From Basidiobolus meristosporus CBS 931.73 (lineage: Eukaryota > Basidiobolomycota > Basidiobolomycetes > Basidiobolales > Basidiobolaceae), in NCBI GenBank assembly GCA_002104905.1, contig MCFE01000208.1, positions 1-64,000 of the forward strand: a DNA stretch of 64,000 bases. Reading direction: 5' to 3'. Of this stretch, positions 45,215 through 55,649 are shown piece by piece. The notes beneath the pieces were generated by a model that saw only the letters and a program-made list of their open reading frames with translations, was not told the DNA's origin and ran no database searches. The translations under genes and the position numbers were made by a program. Within the stretch, counting starts at the first letter, position 1. The number at the start of each line of letters is the position of its first letter.

Positions 45215-45493
45215 ATGGACCGCAATCTCATGACTGTCAGTCTCCTGATTTCTGAGGAGACAGGTGTAGTAGGTAATATGAGCGTTGCTGAACACATGAT
45301 AGCAATGATGCCTAATCTTGGAGTAGGTGTTGGAACTGACTTGGAGTTTGTACAAAATATCCGTTACCAGCAACAGGGGCAAGGGGCTGGTTGTTTGCAT
45401 AAGCAGCGTATCCGAGATTTGATCAACAGGCGTTTATACAATAATGAAACCGAGTTCGGTTTGATGGCTACATCGATCCTAATCAACTTTTAG
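45215..45493 (+). CDS. Hypothetical small protein (92 aa)
   Basis: Not recognised. An ATG-initiated single frame, MDRNLMTVSLLISEETGVVG..., with a Gly/Gln-containing middle (RYQQQGQGAG) and a basic patch (KQRIRDLINRR). No signal peptide, membrane segment or known domain. A TATA box lies upstream, and a pyrimidine-AG sequence (TTTTATAG) just before the ATG could be an acceptor for a further 5' exon. Could be a lineage-specific gene or chance. Confidence 0.35.
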   Translation: MDRNLMTVSLLISEETGVVGNMSVAEHMIAMMPNLGVGVGTDLEFVQNIRYQQQGQGAGCLHKQRIRDLINRRLYNNETEFGLMATSILINF

Positions 45494-45687
45494 TCGATGT
45501 TTAATTTTGCTCAAAGTGATTAAAAATTTCCATGAATCTCGAACGAAAAAAACCCAGTCCCATCGCCCACGAATAAGCATTGATTAAAAGATTTCTGCAA
45601 CTGCGGTGTGGATAAAATTTTTTAGAAACTTCATATTGAGTTTTGTCTGTAGCCACTTTATTCCTGTGTACTAGAGCGGAGTTCACG

Positions 45688-47705
45688 ATGTCTTTCTTGA
45701 GACTTACACCTAGGCATCTATTGAGAACTCGGTTCGCCTCAATCAATATTCACTCCCGCTTGTATACGCAAGTCAGAGATACAAATATTGCCGTGAAAGC
45801 TGTAAATTCTTCTGTTCCATCCAATGTTGACGAAGTGCCCATCAGTGAAGAAGAACTCTCGGAGGTTTACGAGTCTCTGAATCAACCCTTACCAAAACCT
45901 CGGAGTGTCGCAACCAAAATTAGCCCCAAGTTTTTGGATGAGCTCGGTGTAACGTATCTCGATACTCGCTCCTTGAATGATACAGAAGCCGAGGAAGCAA
46001 TTACTCTGAAGAATGAGAGCTCGGTTTTGGAGCTTAATTTGAAGCGCTTCAATCAGGTTATATATGCCAACGCCCTAGCTAAGCGACCGAAGGAAGCTGA
46101 GGAGGCCTTTGCCCTGCTCAAAGAATCCAATATCCAGCCTGACGTCCGCACTTTCAACCATCTTATGGATGCATATGCTAATGTCAATCAACTCGAAAAG
46201 GTGGTTAAAACCTTCAAGCTTATGGAGGAGTTTAACATCGAGCCTAGTATCCATTCGTACGGAACTTTGATCAAGGCTTATACTCGGTCAAACCGAGTAT
46301 ACGACGCATTTAAAGTTTACGACGCTATGAAGCTCAAGAATATCGTCCCATCTCAGCCTATATTCACTACTTTGATCAGTGGTTGCATCAAAGACAAGAA
46401 CCTTACTCGTGCCTGGCGTACTTTTGATCATATGCGCTTGGAAATCTGCCGCCCAGATGAGGTGTCGTACTCACTCATGATCCATGCTTGTGCACAAAAC
46501 CAGGAAGTCGAGCGTGCCCTAAATCTATTTGACGAAATGGCAGCTGCAGGCCTTTATCCAACTGATGTCACTTTCAATAGCTTGATCAATGCTTGTGCCA
46601 AGCGCGAGGATTACTACAATGAGGGCTTTGAGTTGCTGGAGCAAATGCAAGAGCAGGGATTCAAGCCGGATATCTACACCTTCAACTCTTTGATATTTGC
46701 ATGCTCAAAGAAAAATGATCTAAGCAGGGCCCGTCTTCTCTTTAGGGATATGATCAAGTCTGGTGACGACTTTTTGAAGCCGAATGAAATTACATACACC
46801 AATCTCATGTGGGTATATGCCTCGTATAAGCCACCTAACCGTCCCAGCGGTTATAAGGCTTTGAATGGCTCGGAAGTTGAGGGGAAACAATCCCTTGAAG
46901 TGGTGGAGGATACTTATCCACTTCTTTCTCACGAGCCGACGAACAAGACTGAGTTCCTACAAGAGGTGGATAACATTTTCAATTATGCCGTCGAGACCGC
47001 CAGCCATCGGAAAGAGTCTGTTTCACTCCGTTTAGTCAACAGCTACTTGGCTCTTTTTGTCAATAAGCGTGAGGTCGACAGAGCTATTGACGTCTATAAT
47101 AATCTGCTACCTAAGCTTGACCTTGAACCTAATGGCTGGACATACAAATCAATGCTACAACTCTGTGACCGAGAGCGTCGCCTGGACACTGGCAAAGAAG
47201 TCTGGGAACGAATGTCTAAATGGAGCAGGTCTCTCGAAGAAACAAGCACCAAGCGAGGTCGTGAGCGGGAAATGGAGCGTGTGTTCCAAGGCAGAAACCC
47301 TCCCGAAGAATATGCATGCTACAGATACATGATTAGTGCATACGCAAGGTATATCTCTATATTTCTCCATCAATCTCAAGCAGTATCTAACTTCAGTTCC
47401 TTTCAAGATGCAACGATGTCGATTCTGCATTGGAGCTCCTAAACGAGTTGGCACACAACTCGATAACTGGACACAGACACCGACCAAGACTTCCGGACTT
47501 CCAACTCCTTTATACCAGATGCGTAGAGTTAGAGGATAACGTTTCGAAGGTCAAGTTGATCGAACTTTGCCCCAATGGTAAGGACAATGTCTCTCGCACC
47601 AAGGATGAGCTACGTAAGAAATGGGCTGGGATGAAGAAGCCTTGGGATATCAGTGATAAGAAGAGACATCAGCTAGTCGGTGCATACAAGGGCAAGTTTG
47701 AATAG
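45688..47705 (+). CDS. Mitochondrial-type pentatricopeptide repeat (PPR) protein (652 aa)
   Basis: Likely mitochondrial RNA-binding factor. Two exons, 45688-47348 and 47408-47705. The N-terminus MSFLRLTPRHLLRTRFASIN is Arg-rich without acids, a good mitochondrial presequence. At least seven tandem PPR units run from about residue 125 to 370, with typical phrases such as TFNHLMDAYANVNQLEKVVK, SYGTLIKAYTRSNRVYDAFK, FTTLISGCIKDKNLTRAWRT, SYSLMIHACAQNQEVERALN, TFNSLINACAKREDYYNEGF and TFNSLIFACSKKNDLSRARL. A second PPR group precedes a basic C-terminus with KKWAGMKKPWDISDKKRHQL. The upstream in-frame extension to 45643 is non-ATG. Similar fungal proteins act in mitochondrial RNA maturation or translation; the exact RNA target cannot be read from the sequence. 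Confidence 0.88.
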
Positions 47706-47913
47706 TCAAAAAGTAGAGCAACCTCAACAGAAATATTTTCCGTATCACCCTGTACACTCACCTCTATCACATCATTCATTGATAGAACAATGTACTCTAT
47801 TACTTTGTCATATTTGGTACCATATCAGAGTATTCATGTCTGGTAATTTAATTTTCACACTTCAACGTAGAATGTTTAGTAAAGTTTCAAGTTAATTGAT
47901 AACGAACTAGAGT

Positions 47914-48552
47914 TTACGGAGATGATTTTCGGATGATAAGCATCGTGGTGATTTTTACGAACCACCATTGCCGTTCATCCACATCCACCTCACGCAGCAA
48001 GTGGAGCCAATGCGAATCAATGCTCGTCGCAATGCGCCACATACCAGCAACACGCATTAGGAAGGAGATCAATGCGACATTCCATTTGTGCTGCGAATTG
48101 GTTACTGGCACTTGCCAGCGTTCTTGATCGACGATTACGTGGTGGCTGCACCACTGTCCCGGGAACAGCCTACGGCCCGCAAAACTAGTATCTAGGGGCA
48201 TTCCACCGTGTTGCCAAGTCCGCCAGCGACAGAGCCTGCAACAAAGTCCTAATGCCTTGCCGGTAAGATCATACAAACCAAACTTGGATATGCTCACCAG
48301 TATCTCCGAAGATTAACGTCAATTCTGCGTGGAGCGCTCGGCTATTGATGCGTCGTGGGACAAATGCACTCAAATAACTACTGGAATAATCATTTCCCAC
48401 ATCATAGTCGTCCTGAAAGAATCCAATTAGTGATCTGATTGGCAAAATATGAGGATTGTTGTGTTTTAGTCTGTATTGGGATTGAAGCACTTCTTATCTC
48501 TCACCAAACTGAGTGCCTCACACAAGTATTTTCCGCGTTTACGCTCGGTCAT
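47914..48552 (-). CDS. Hypothetical protein, divergent to the MESH1 gene (about 143 aa, tentative)
   Basis: Not recognised. A tentative four-exon model: 48552-48505, 48412-48298, 48235-48207, 48153-47914. It has good donors at exons 1 and 2 (GTGAGA, GTGAGC), a CTTTCAG acceptor, and phases that close. The first two exons read [16 protein letters not shown] then DDYDVGNDYSSSYLSAFVPR..., which look protein-like. Exon 4 is Trp-rich (ERWQVPVTNSQHKWNVALIS). The third exon and its GTGGAA donor are weak; without that splice the frame stops after about 14 codons. The start codon overlaps that of the MESH1-like gene on the other strand. The model could be partly or wholly wrong. Confidence 0.33.
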
Positions 48553-49427
48553 GTCTACGAATAGCCACACTGCCCAATTGTTGTTCACACTTAATTTCGC
48601 TGCACAAAAGCATGCGACTCAGAGACGCAAGGATCCTGAACAGACCCGTAAGTGCTGAATGCCTTGCACCATTCATAGCTTCGACTTCTAACTTTCGATG
48701 TTTTGATAAGCGTACATCAATCACCCCATAATCGTAGCCAATGCCTTAGCCGAAGCTGGAGTAGACGATCTTGCTACCTTACAAGCAGCCATCCTCCACG
48801 ATACTGTTGAAGATACCGAGACTACTCTAGATGAGGTATCGTCTTTCTCACCTGATACAGATTATGAAACGTTTCTGACAGCCTCAATGCCAGCTGACAA
48901 AAGTATTTGGTGCCGAAGTCAGTAAATTAGTAGAAGAATGCACTGATGATAAGCACCTCTCCAAGGACGAACGCAAGCGTTTGCAAATCGTCACAGCCAA
49001 AAGCAAATCTGAGAAGGTATTAGTTGTTGCTCAATCCTTATCTGATGCACTCGTCGGTTATTGACTCCTCATTAGGCAAGGAGGGTTAAACTGGCTGATA
49101 AGCTCAGTAATCTCCGCGACTTGCAGCGTGTTGCCCCTGTCGGATGGTATGGTTTAATATTTCGTCTTCATTGTCACGATGTACTCAAGTAGTGGGATTA
49201 TCTAGGACTAAGGAGCGCGTACAGGAGTATTTTATCTGGGCCAAAAATGTCACTGATGGTTGGTTTATTTCCCCACTTGTTCAGCTTGCAATCATGCACT
49301 AACATATGTGTCTGTAGAATGCGCTGGTGCTTGTCCCAAGATTGAGGAGCAGTTGAAAGAAATTTACGCTGGTACTTTTAGGTACAACGGGTCGGATTAT
49401 AGATGTATCCCCAAAGATATGGAATAA
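48551..49427 (+). CDS. HDDC3: MESH1/HDDC3-like HD-domain pyrophosphohydrolase (192 aa)
   Basis: Metazoan-type SpoT homologue. MESH1 hydrolyses (p)ppGpp in vitro and has also been shown to act as an NADPH phosphatase. Exons: 48551-48647, 48711-48835, 48894-49016, 49076-49146, 49206-49258, 49318-49427; phases close. The N-terminus aligns with human HDDC3: [20 protein letters not shown] then PYINHPI. HD-domain metal site: [17 protein letters not shown] (His-Asp plus the ED pair). Later motifs: [16 protein letters not shown], and [16 protein letters not shown] with the conserved KLADKLSN. Length agrees with the roughly 180 aa of HDDC3. The C-terminal [15 protein letters not shown] tail resembles fungal members. 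Likely soluble. Same strand as the TMEM19-like gene downstream. Confidence 0.9.
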
Positions 49428-49871
49428 CCATAAGCACAAAGAAGTAAATAAAAGCATCCAACTGATGTGTGGATTGAAATTTTTGTGTGCAATCCTCACC
49501 AGAAACCCCGACTGTAGGATTCATTCACGACATTCAGAGGTTTGGTTTACCACGTTCTCTACAGGTAATCATCCCGAAGTAGATGAATACTAGTTCGGAT
49601 TTAACTCCATTGATTTTCGTGCGGATCTCTGTTCTTGACTTCTACGCTATACACCGAAGGGCTAATACATTACCATAATGAAGCATAATGGATGTAATCA
49701 ATTTTCTTTTACGTAATGAAAGTGGTGTTTGCTCCGAAGTATGACCCTGAAGTATGATGTGGCTTGTACCAGATTCCACTCAGCACGTGATCTGAAATAT
49801 CATCGCTTCAAGGCCAAGCATACCTGGCATTTTTCGCAATCGCTCATCGGCAACTATTCTCACCGTAAAGG
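49428..49871. other. Intergenic region
   Basis: A 444-bp gap between the MESH1-like and TMEM19-like genes. No further coding signal. Confidence 0.5.
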
Positions 49872-51149
49872 ATGCGTATTCTATTTGCATTAATACTCAC
49901 ATCGTTCATGGTCTGGCATGGCCTGGCGAAGAAGGCACTATCAACATCCGGGCTACTGGCTGCCAGTTTCGTTGGACTCATCACTTTCTCTAGTGACGAG
50001 TATGTTTTTGGGGTGATACTTTTGACTTTCTACCTGTCTTCATCTCGTTTTACTAAGGTAAATCAATGGAAAGGTTTGTTTGCTCATCCGCGATCGCACA
50101 GCTAATCCAGCAAATCATAGTTGAAGGCAGAATTAAAGAAACAATTGGAGGAGGACTATCTCGAAGGTAATCGGCAGGTGTGCACCAGCTTGTTGTCGGA
50201 TCTCCTGATCCCAACTATTGTATATTGTAGGTGGGCAAAGAACAGCTACACAGGTGTTCTCCAACGCTTTGACCGGAACTGTTCTTGTACTTGTTTTCGG
50301 TTACTTCTCAAATGGGGAAGAATTCTATTTCGGTAGAAGCTTTGAGCAGACCATCGTTTTGCTTATGTATATAGGGTGGCTAGCTTTTTGATTTTCCTTG
50401 GTTAGCAGCGTCGACGACTAACATCTACTTTTTGACTGAAGCCATTATGCTTGCTGTTGTGGAGACACGGTAGGACAGATTGCTAACGGGGACTTAAACA
50501 TGCGTGGTCTAACTCCAGTATATTTAACTTAAAGTGGGCTAGTGAACTCGGCGTTCTTAATACTGACTGGCCCATTCTCATCACTAACTTCGAAAGAGTA
50601 GTTCACGCACCATTAGCAGTTGGAAAACAACGAGTCATCGCTAACACTTGAAACATCACTAGGTTCCCCCTGGTACCAACGGTGGAATCAGTCCAATTGG
50701 TACCCTGGCTTCACTCTTAGGTGGTAAAACCATTGGAATTGTAGCTACAATTACACTAGCTATCCAGCATAATAGTAGCAAAGCTCCATGGATTCTAATT
50801 GGGGTTGGCATCATTGGTGGCTTAGTTGGCTCTCTGGTATGCTCTAATCATAGAAGATGCATGTCATCTGGACTAACAGTTCTTGCCATCATCATTGCAG
50901 ATCGATTCGTTCCTTGGCGCAACAGTCCAACGTACTTACCTTTCAAAGTCCCACAAGATTGTCAACCAAGTCAGACCTGGCTTAAAGGTTATCGCTGGTT
51001 ATGATATCCTCGACAATCACCAAGTAAGAGCTGTGAACAATCTCCTCGAAGTGGGCTCCACTCACCGGTTACATATTTAGGTTAATTTCATCTCCTCCTT
51101 GGCCACTAGCGTCTTGATGGGTGCCGTGGGCTACTACATGCTTGCTTGA
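49872..51149 (+). CDS. TMEM19: TMEM19 / DUF92 family integral membrane protein (277 aa)
   Basis: Polytopic membrane protein; some members of the wider DUF92 family in plants act in phytyl-phosphate metabolism, but the fungal role is not established. Eight exons: 49872-50057, 50121-50166, 50231-50375, 50442-50469, 50535-50597, 50663-50836, 50901-51023, 51081-51149; phases close at 277 codons. Family motifs: ALSTSGLLAASFVGLITF, a GGQRTATQVFSNA block, HYACCCGDTWASELG (the conserved GDTWASE), RVPPGTNGGISPIGTLASLL, GLVGSLIDSFLGATVQ and DNHQVNFISSLATS. Exon 4 is only 28 nt and its join to exon 5 recreates GDT-WASE exactly, which supports the model. About six hydrophobic segments. No signal peptide other than the first membrane helix. 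Confidence 0.88.
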
Positions 51150-51741
51150 GGTGATGAAAGAACCTTTTGGCTGAAATGCGCATAAAGCCTCCACAAATCG
51201 TTCCACGTCGTAACTTATATACACCAGGCAGCTTCTTCATCAATATTACTGGCGGTACATTCTAATTTATTCGATTCAATAATACCGATGTCTGTGAGGA
51301 GCATGGGCTAGCCACTCTACGCAAACCTTGTAACCTGAATTAAATTGATTAAACCGACAGGAAAGTCTAGAAGCAGCCCCATCATGCCATCCCACCAATC
51401 CCACCCCATCAATGGTATATCATCAGAATTCCCCGGAACCGCCCCCCATAGAACCATCGGTTCAGCCACCAAACATTTAGAGAAGTAGTGCTGGTTATTC
51501 GGAGAGAAGGGTCGGTTAGCAATTTATTGAGATTCGTTACAAAGTTCTAAAGAGGTATATATACGCCAGTGGAAATGAAAGAAGTTCATGTAGACTGTAG
51601 TGAAAGGACTTTTGCAAATGTACCAGAGCACCCGAAAATCATTAAAATATACAAAACAGTGGTTTAAAATCAGTTCATTAAAATTATTTCTTGGCAGAAT
51701 AGTAGGCCATCTACCCTAATCGACTCCATGTCATACAATTC
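51150..51741. other. Convergent intergenic region
   Basis: Facing 3' ends of the TMEM19-like gene and the ADF-H/PH gene. No coding signal. Confidence 0.5.
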
Positions 51742-53283
51742 TTATTGAGTAGCCACACAACTCAAGAACCTACTCATGATTTGCGCTTTCTCTTCCGATG
51801 TATCGGCAAAGAAATGGTAAACCTCATTGGGAGAGAACTCTACTCTAAAACTGTTGGGGATTAGCACTTCGCTTCGTGCATCCTCAATACGGTTGATCCC
51901 GACACCGAGGTCAATGCTGGAGAGTGGGTATTTGTCCTTGGCATCGCGGTACAAGTACAAAGTGTTGCCACGAAGTGCGAACCATCTGCGTTTCCAGAAC
52001 TAAGCCTTAGTGTTAGTGACGATACGCCAAGATTAGAGCATGACTTAGTAACTTACATAGACGCCGCCACCTTGTACAGTGATATATCCGGTCAAAGAGG
52101 TTCCCTAGAGTACCGAAGATTATGGTGGTTAGCGCCACTCGAAAGCGCAGTCATCCAATTCCAAATAAACCTACGTTTCCTAAATTCTCGGACTCTAAGA
52201 CCTGGTTCATCAAATCCTCTCGCTTCTTCAGGTTTTCTTCCAAAATTCTATCGGTCTCCAAAGACTTGGGATCCTTGGTCGGTTCTTCAGGTATACCAGC
52301 TCCATTGGGTATGGCTTGTTGGCTGCTGTTAGGGGTATCGTCGAGGGATCTAGATTCTTGCGAAACCTCCTGCTCAATAAAATGCTCAGACTGATTATCT
52401 GGGGTTAGTGCTTCCACTGGAGAGACAAACTCCTCCTCAGCGTCTTCAGCCTCAACGTCGTCACCTGGACGAGGTGCAGGGATAGGGGGTAATTCGGTGG
52501 TTGGGGCGGCAGCAGAAGCTTTTTCGATCTCTGGAGGTGCTTCTACTTGAGGTGCCACAGGAGGCTCCTCAACCGTGTTTGAGGCAACCTCAACAGGTGG
52601 CTGACTCTCGCTATTGTCGGGAGCCAACTCAGCGCTTTTTGGGCGGATACGTGCGAGTATGTTGCTTTCAGTCAAGTCTGCAAGACTCGAAGCAGTGAAA
52701 TATACGTCATGCTTCTAGATGGTGGTATTATGTTAGATTTCTATGCGTTAAACAGAGCATATGATTTATCTCACGCTCAGCATAGTAGCAACATGCTTGC
52801 CGTGAACAAAAGCACGTGCTATAAACGGGATATTATTAGTAGTGAAGGCGGTGCAAGCAGTACTTGCGAAGACACCACAAGGCTGTACCTCTACGGATTC
52901 CACTATACACAATAGAATAATATAAGCCACAAATATAGAGAGGTCGCTTGAATCCCAAGGAAGCTATGAATAGCCAAAGTTACCTGACGTTCTCACTGAT
53001 GTAAGTAACAAAGATGAGGTTGTTTTCGAAGTTGAGGTAACCATAGAGAACCTCGTCGGTAAGATGAGCCTTGAACTCCTCTAGGCCGCCAGCTCCCTTG
53101 GTGTATAGAGATATTGTGTCTCTACTATCATGGTATCCGAGTATCAACCTAGAGACAACAAGCCAGATAAGTTACGTACAAGCATAGGTAGACACAAGCA
53201 CGTACGTACCAGTTGGCGCCTTGGCCTGTGGCCACCTCTTCATAAGCGGGTGCTATGGCTGGGTCAGATAAGTCGCAAGACAT
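51742..53283 (-). CDS. ADF-homology plus PH domain protein (379 aa)
   Basis: Probable actin-binding adaptor that couples F-actin to membranes or partner proteins. Exons: 53283-53210, 53148-52984, 52902-52889, 52818-52775, 52711-52175, 52104-52057, 51999-51742; phases close at 379 codons. Residues 1 to about 115 form an ADF-H domain of the coactosin/drebrin type: MSCDLSDPAIAPAYEEV, WLILGYHDSRDTISLY, LYGYLNFENNLIFVTYISEN, RARAFVHGKHVATML and HDVYFTASSLADL. A long Pro/Glu/Ser-rich disordered linker follows, with PPIPAPRPG-type SH3-ligand motifs and a short coiled coil. The C-terminal PH domain runs from GYITVQGGGVYFWKRRWFAL to EEKAQIMSRFLSC. Exon 3 is a 14-nt micro-exon needed to restore the GIRRARAF phrase. 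I do not know an established fungal name for this architecture. Confidence 0.82.
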
Positions 53284-54105
53284 TTGAGATGGTTTTAAGA
53301 TAAGATGTGTATAGGTTGAAGAATGCTTTATCTTTCATATGTATGCTATATCTGAAACTAGGTAAATGATCCCCTGGATAACTCCCTACGACTCCTCAAA
53401 ATCAAATCACATCGAATAGAATGTAGTCCAATACAGCGTCGGTGACCTTCTATTCTTAAAAACCGCTTTGGTGGTCTTAATCCTCTGTGATACCAGATGG
53501 CAGGCAGATCAGGATGATTAATCCGCCATTGGGATATTTAAGGTAACCATAATTACCCTCGTTGCATGACCCAAATGAATACTATTGTGACCATAATCTA
53601 AATGAAATCATTGATTTGTGCTTGCACTAAGGATGACCATCACCAAAGTGCCAGCACCCTTGGGTCCCACGAGTGAACGGCAATTGGATGCCTGGGATAT
53701 CAGGCAATCTCCGCTTCAGAATGGGGTGGTGCTGAGATGCGTTGTGACCGCTGCTATCGAGCGATCCGCACCTGAGCACTGCGGGGGGACGAGAGGATCG
53801 TTGTTAACGAGTCGCTGGCAAATCATGGTTGCTCACAACTGATTCCAAGGCATCTCAGCATTGTTTGGCAATTTCGGGAAAAACCAAACAATCACTTCAT
53901 GATCTCCACCACCATAGCAGATAATTTTTCTAGTCTACCCATTTGGGCCAATTTCAGGCGAGGACGTCAACATAAAAGTAAACACTGAAAAAACGCCATT
54001 GGTCCTATAAAAATTTGAAAAATCATTCAACAATAGCCTCTCCTATATACTCGGACAGTTCTTTGTTTTGCCAACAACACTCAGAGCGCGCACCTCCAGG
54101 ATACA
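53284..54105. other. Divergent intergenic region
   Basis: Upstream region shared by the ADF-H/PH gene (minus) and Asf1 (plus). A 74-codon frame at 53618-53842 lacks an ATG-supported product with known domains. Confidence 0.5.
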
Positions 54106-54991
54106 ATGAGTATCGTCAACATAACCAATGTCCAGGTGTTGGACAATCCCACCTTGTTTCGCAATCCTTACCAGTTCGAAGTTACCTTCGAGTGCATCGC
54201 TCCTTTACAAGATGGTATTTTGTTTCCCAGACTTCTCTGAGCTTTGCATCACATCACTCACTTTACTCTGTCAAGACCTCGAGTGGAAGCTTATCTATGT
54301 GGGCTCGGCGGAGAACCTTCAGTTCGATCAAGTTCTTGATTCCATTCTTGTTGGCCCGGTTCCGGTAGGCGTCAACAAGTTTGTATTCCAGGTAAACCAC
54401 CACGTAGTATATTGTACTGTGCCCAGGCCTGACTGTTGTTGCCATGTTTTTAGGCTGAACCACCCAAACCCGAGCTCATCCCACACGAAGACATTCTTGG
54501 CGTCACAGTTATTCTTCTGACCTGCTCATACCGAGAGCGCGAGTTTGTCCGCGTTGGCTACTATGTGAACAATGAATACATGGATGAGGAGCTGAAAGAG
54601 AACCCCCCAGAGAAGATTGAGTTCGACAAACTCTACCGTAACATACTCGCCGAGAAGCCGCGTGTCACTAGGTTCCCTATTGCATGGTTGGTGGTTCTTT
54701 ATTGATCTTCTTGAAACGTAGGCTAACCGTTTGTACAGGGATAATCCAGAGGCTGAGGTCTCTGAAAAGCCGGAAGAAAACGGGGAGAAGATCGAAGAAG
54801 CCAGTGGCCTAGACGAGGATCCCATGGAGGAGGAGGAGGAGATCGAGGAAGACGAAGAGGAGGAAGAGGAGGGAGAGGACGCCGAAGAGGAGGAATTAAT
54901 AGACGAGGAGGATATCGAGGAGGAGGAGGACCTCGATGACGACGAAGGCGCTGATGGGGAGCCAAGTAAGGACGAGCCTTCCCAGGAATAG
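54106..54991 (+). CDS. ASF1: Histone chaperone Asf1 (236 aa)
   Basis: Binds the H3-H4 dimer and hands it to CAF-1 or HIRA during nucleosome assembly; nuclear. Exons: 54106-54214, 54276-54391, 54454-54686, 54739-54991; phases close at 236 codons. The conserved immunoglobulin-like core (about residues 1-155) is complete: [86 protein letters not shown] and [13 protein letters not shown]. The Val and Arg positions that contact H3 lie in these blocks. A C-terminal acidic tail of about 75 residues (mostly Glu/Asp runs) is typical of fungal Asf1. The exon joins recreate QDDLEWK and FQAEPPKP exactly as expected. Confidence 0.95.
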
Positions 54992-55649
54992 ATCTTTAGT
55001 TTTCTTCATTTTTCAACTTCGTATACTAGCCAACCTCAAATTAATCTCTTTTTAATGTACAATTTTTCCTGCCCCGATGGTCTTTGATACACAAAATTTG
55101 ATGACTGTTCCCCACTACCAAATATATATCGTTTGACTGAATCACGCTGTGGCCCAACACAGGCTCGTAGCTAGCGATTACGCCGAATTCTTGTTCAGGG
55201 TTCGCATGGGTGGTGGTGTCTGGCTTACGGGCTTCATGGGTGCTGATACATCGGATGGAGCACATGGGTGCGTGCCACGATCTCTTACTCGCTTAGAGGG
55301 AGTGGCCTTTACGGGCATGGAATCAGACCAGAGATATTCGATGCTCCGATTCGAGGCAGCTCTGGATATGCCCTGGTTGCTGCATATCCAGCAACACAGG
55401 GTGGGAATGCTGGCCTGCTTGAGCAGCACACGCCTGAAATGAGCGGCCGCCCTCGTATAAGAATGGTGTTTGGTTCGGCACAGTAGGCAGGCCTGTAGTG
55501 TTTATTTTGCCAAGAATATACATTCGTTGCACGATGATGATGGTCCTGATGGTCGGCTGAGGAACGGACTTGGGATTGTTTGGTTCCGTCGTGCCTGAGA
55601 CGAGACACGGAATGTGAGCAACGGTGTGGGTAGAAAGCAGCCCACGTAT
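54992..55649. other. Convergent intergenic region
   Basis: Between the 3' ends of Asf1 and the spermidine-synthase-like gene. Overlapping frames on both strands (55149-55442, 55178-55710) have no recognisable domain and are treated as chance. Confidence 0.5.

Noticed and set aside
53618-53842. 74-codon plus-strand frame between the ADF-H/PH gene and Asf1
   Set aside because: No ATG-based start with a plausible product and no family resemblance.
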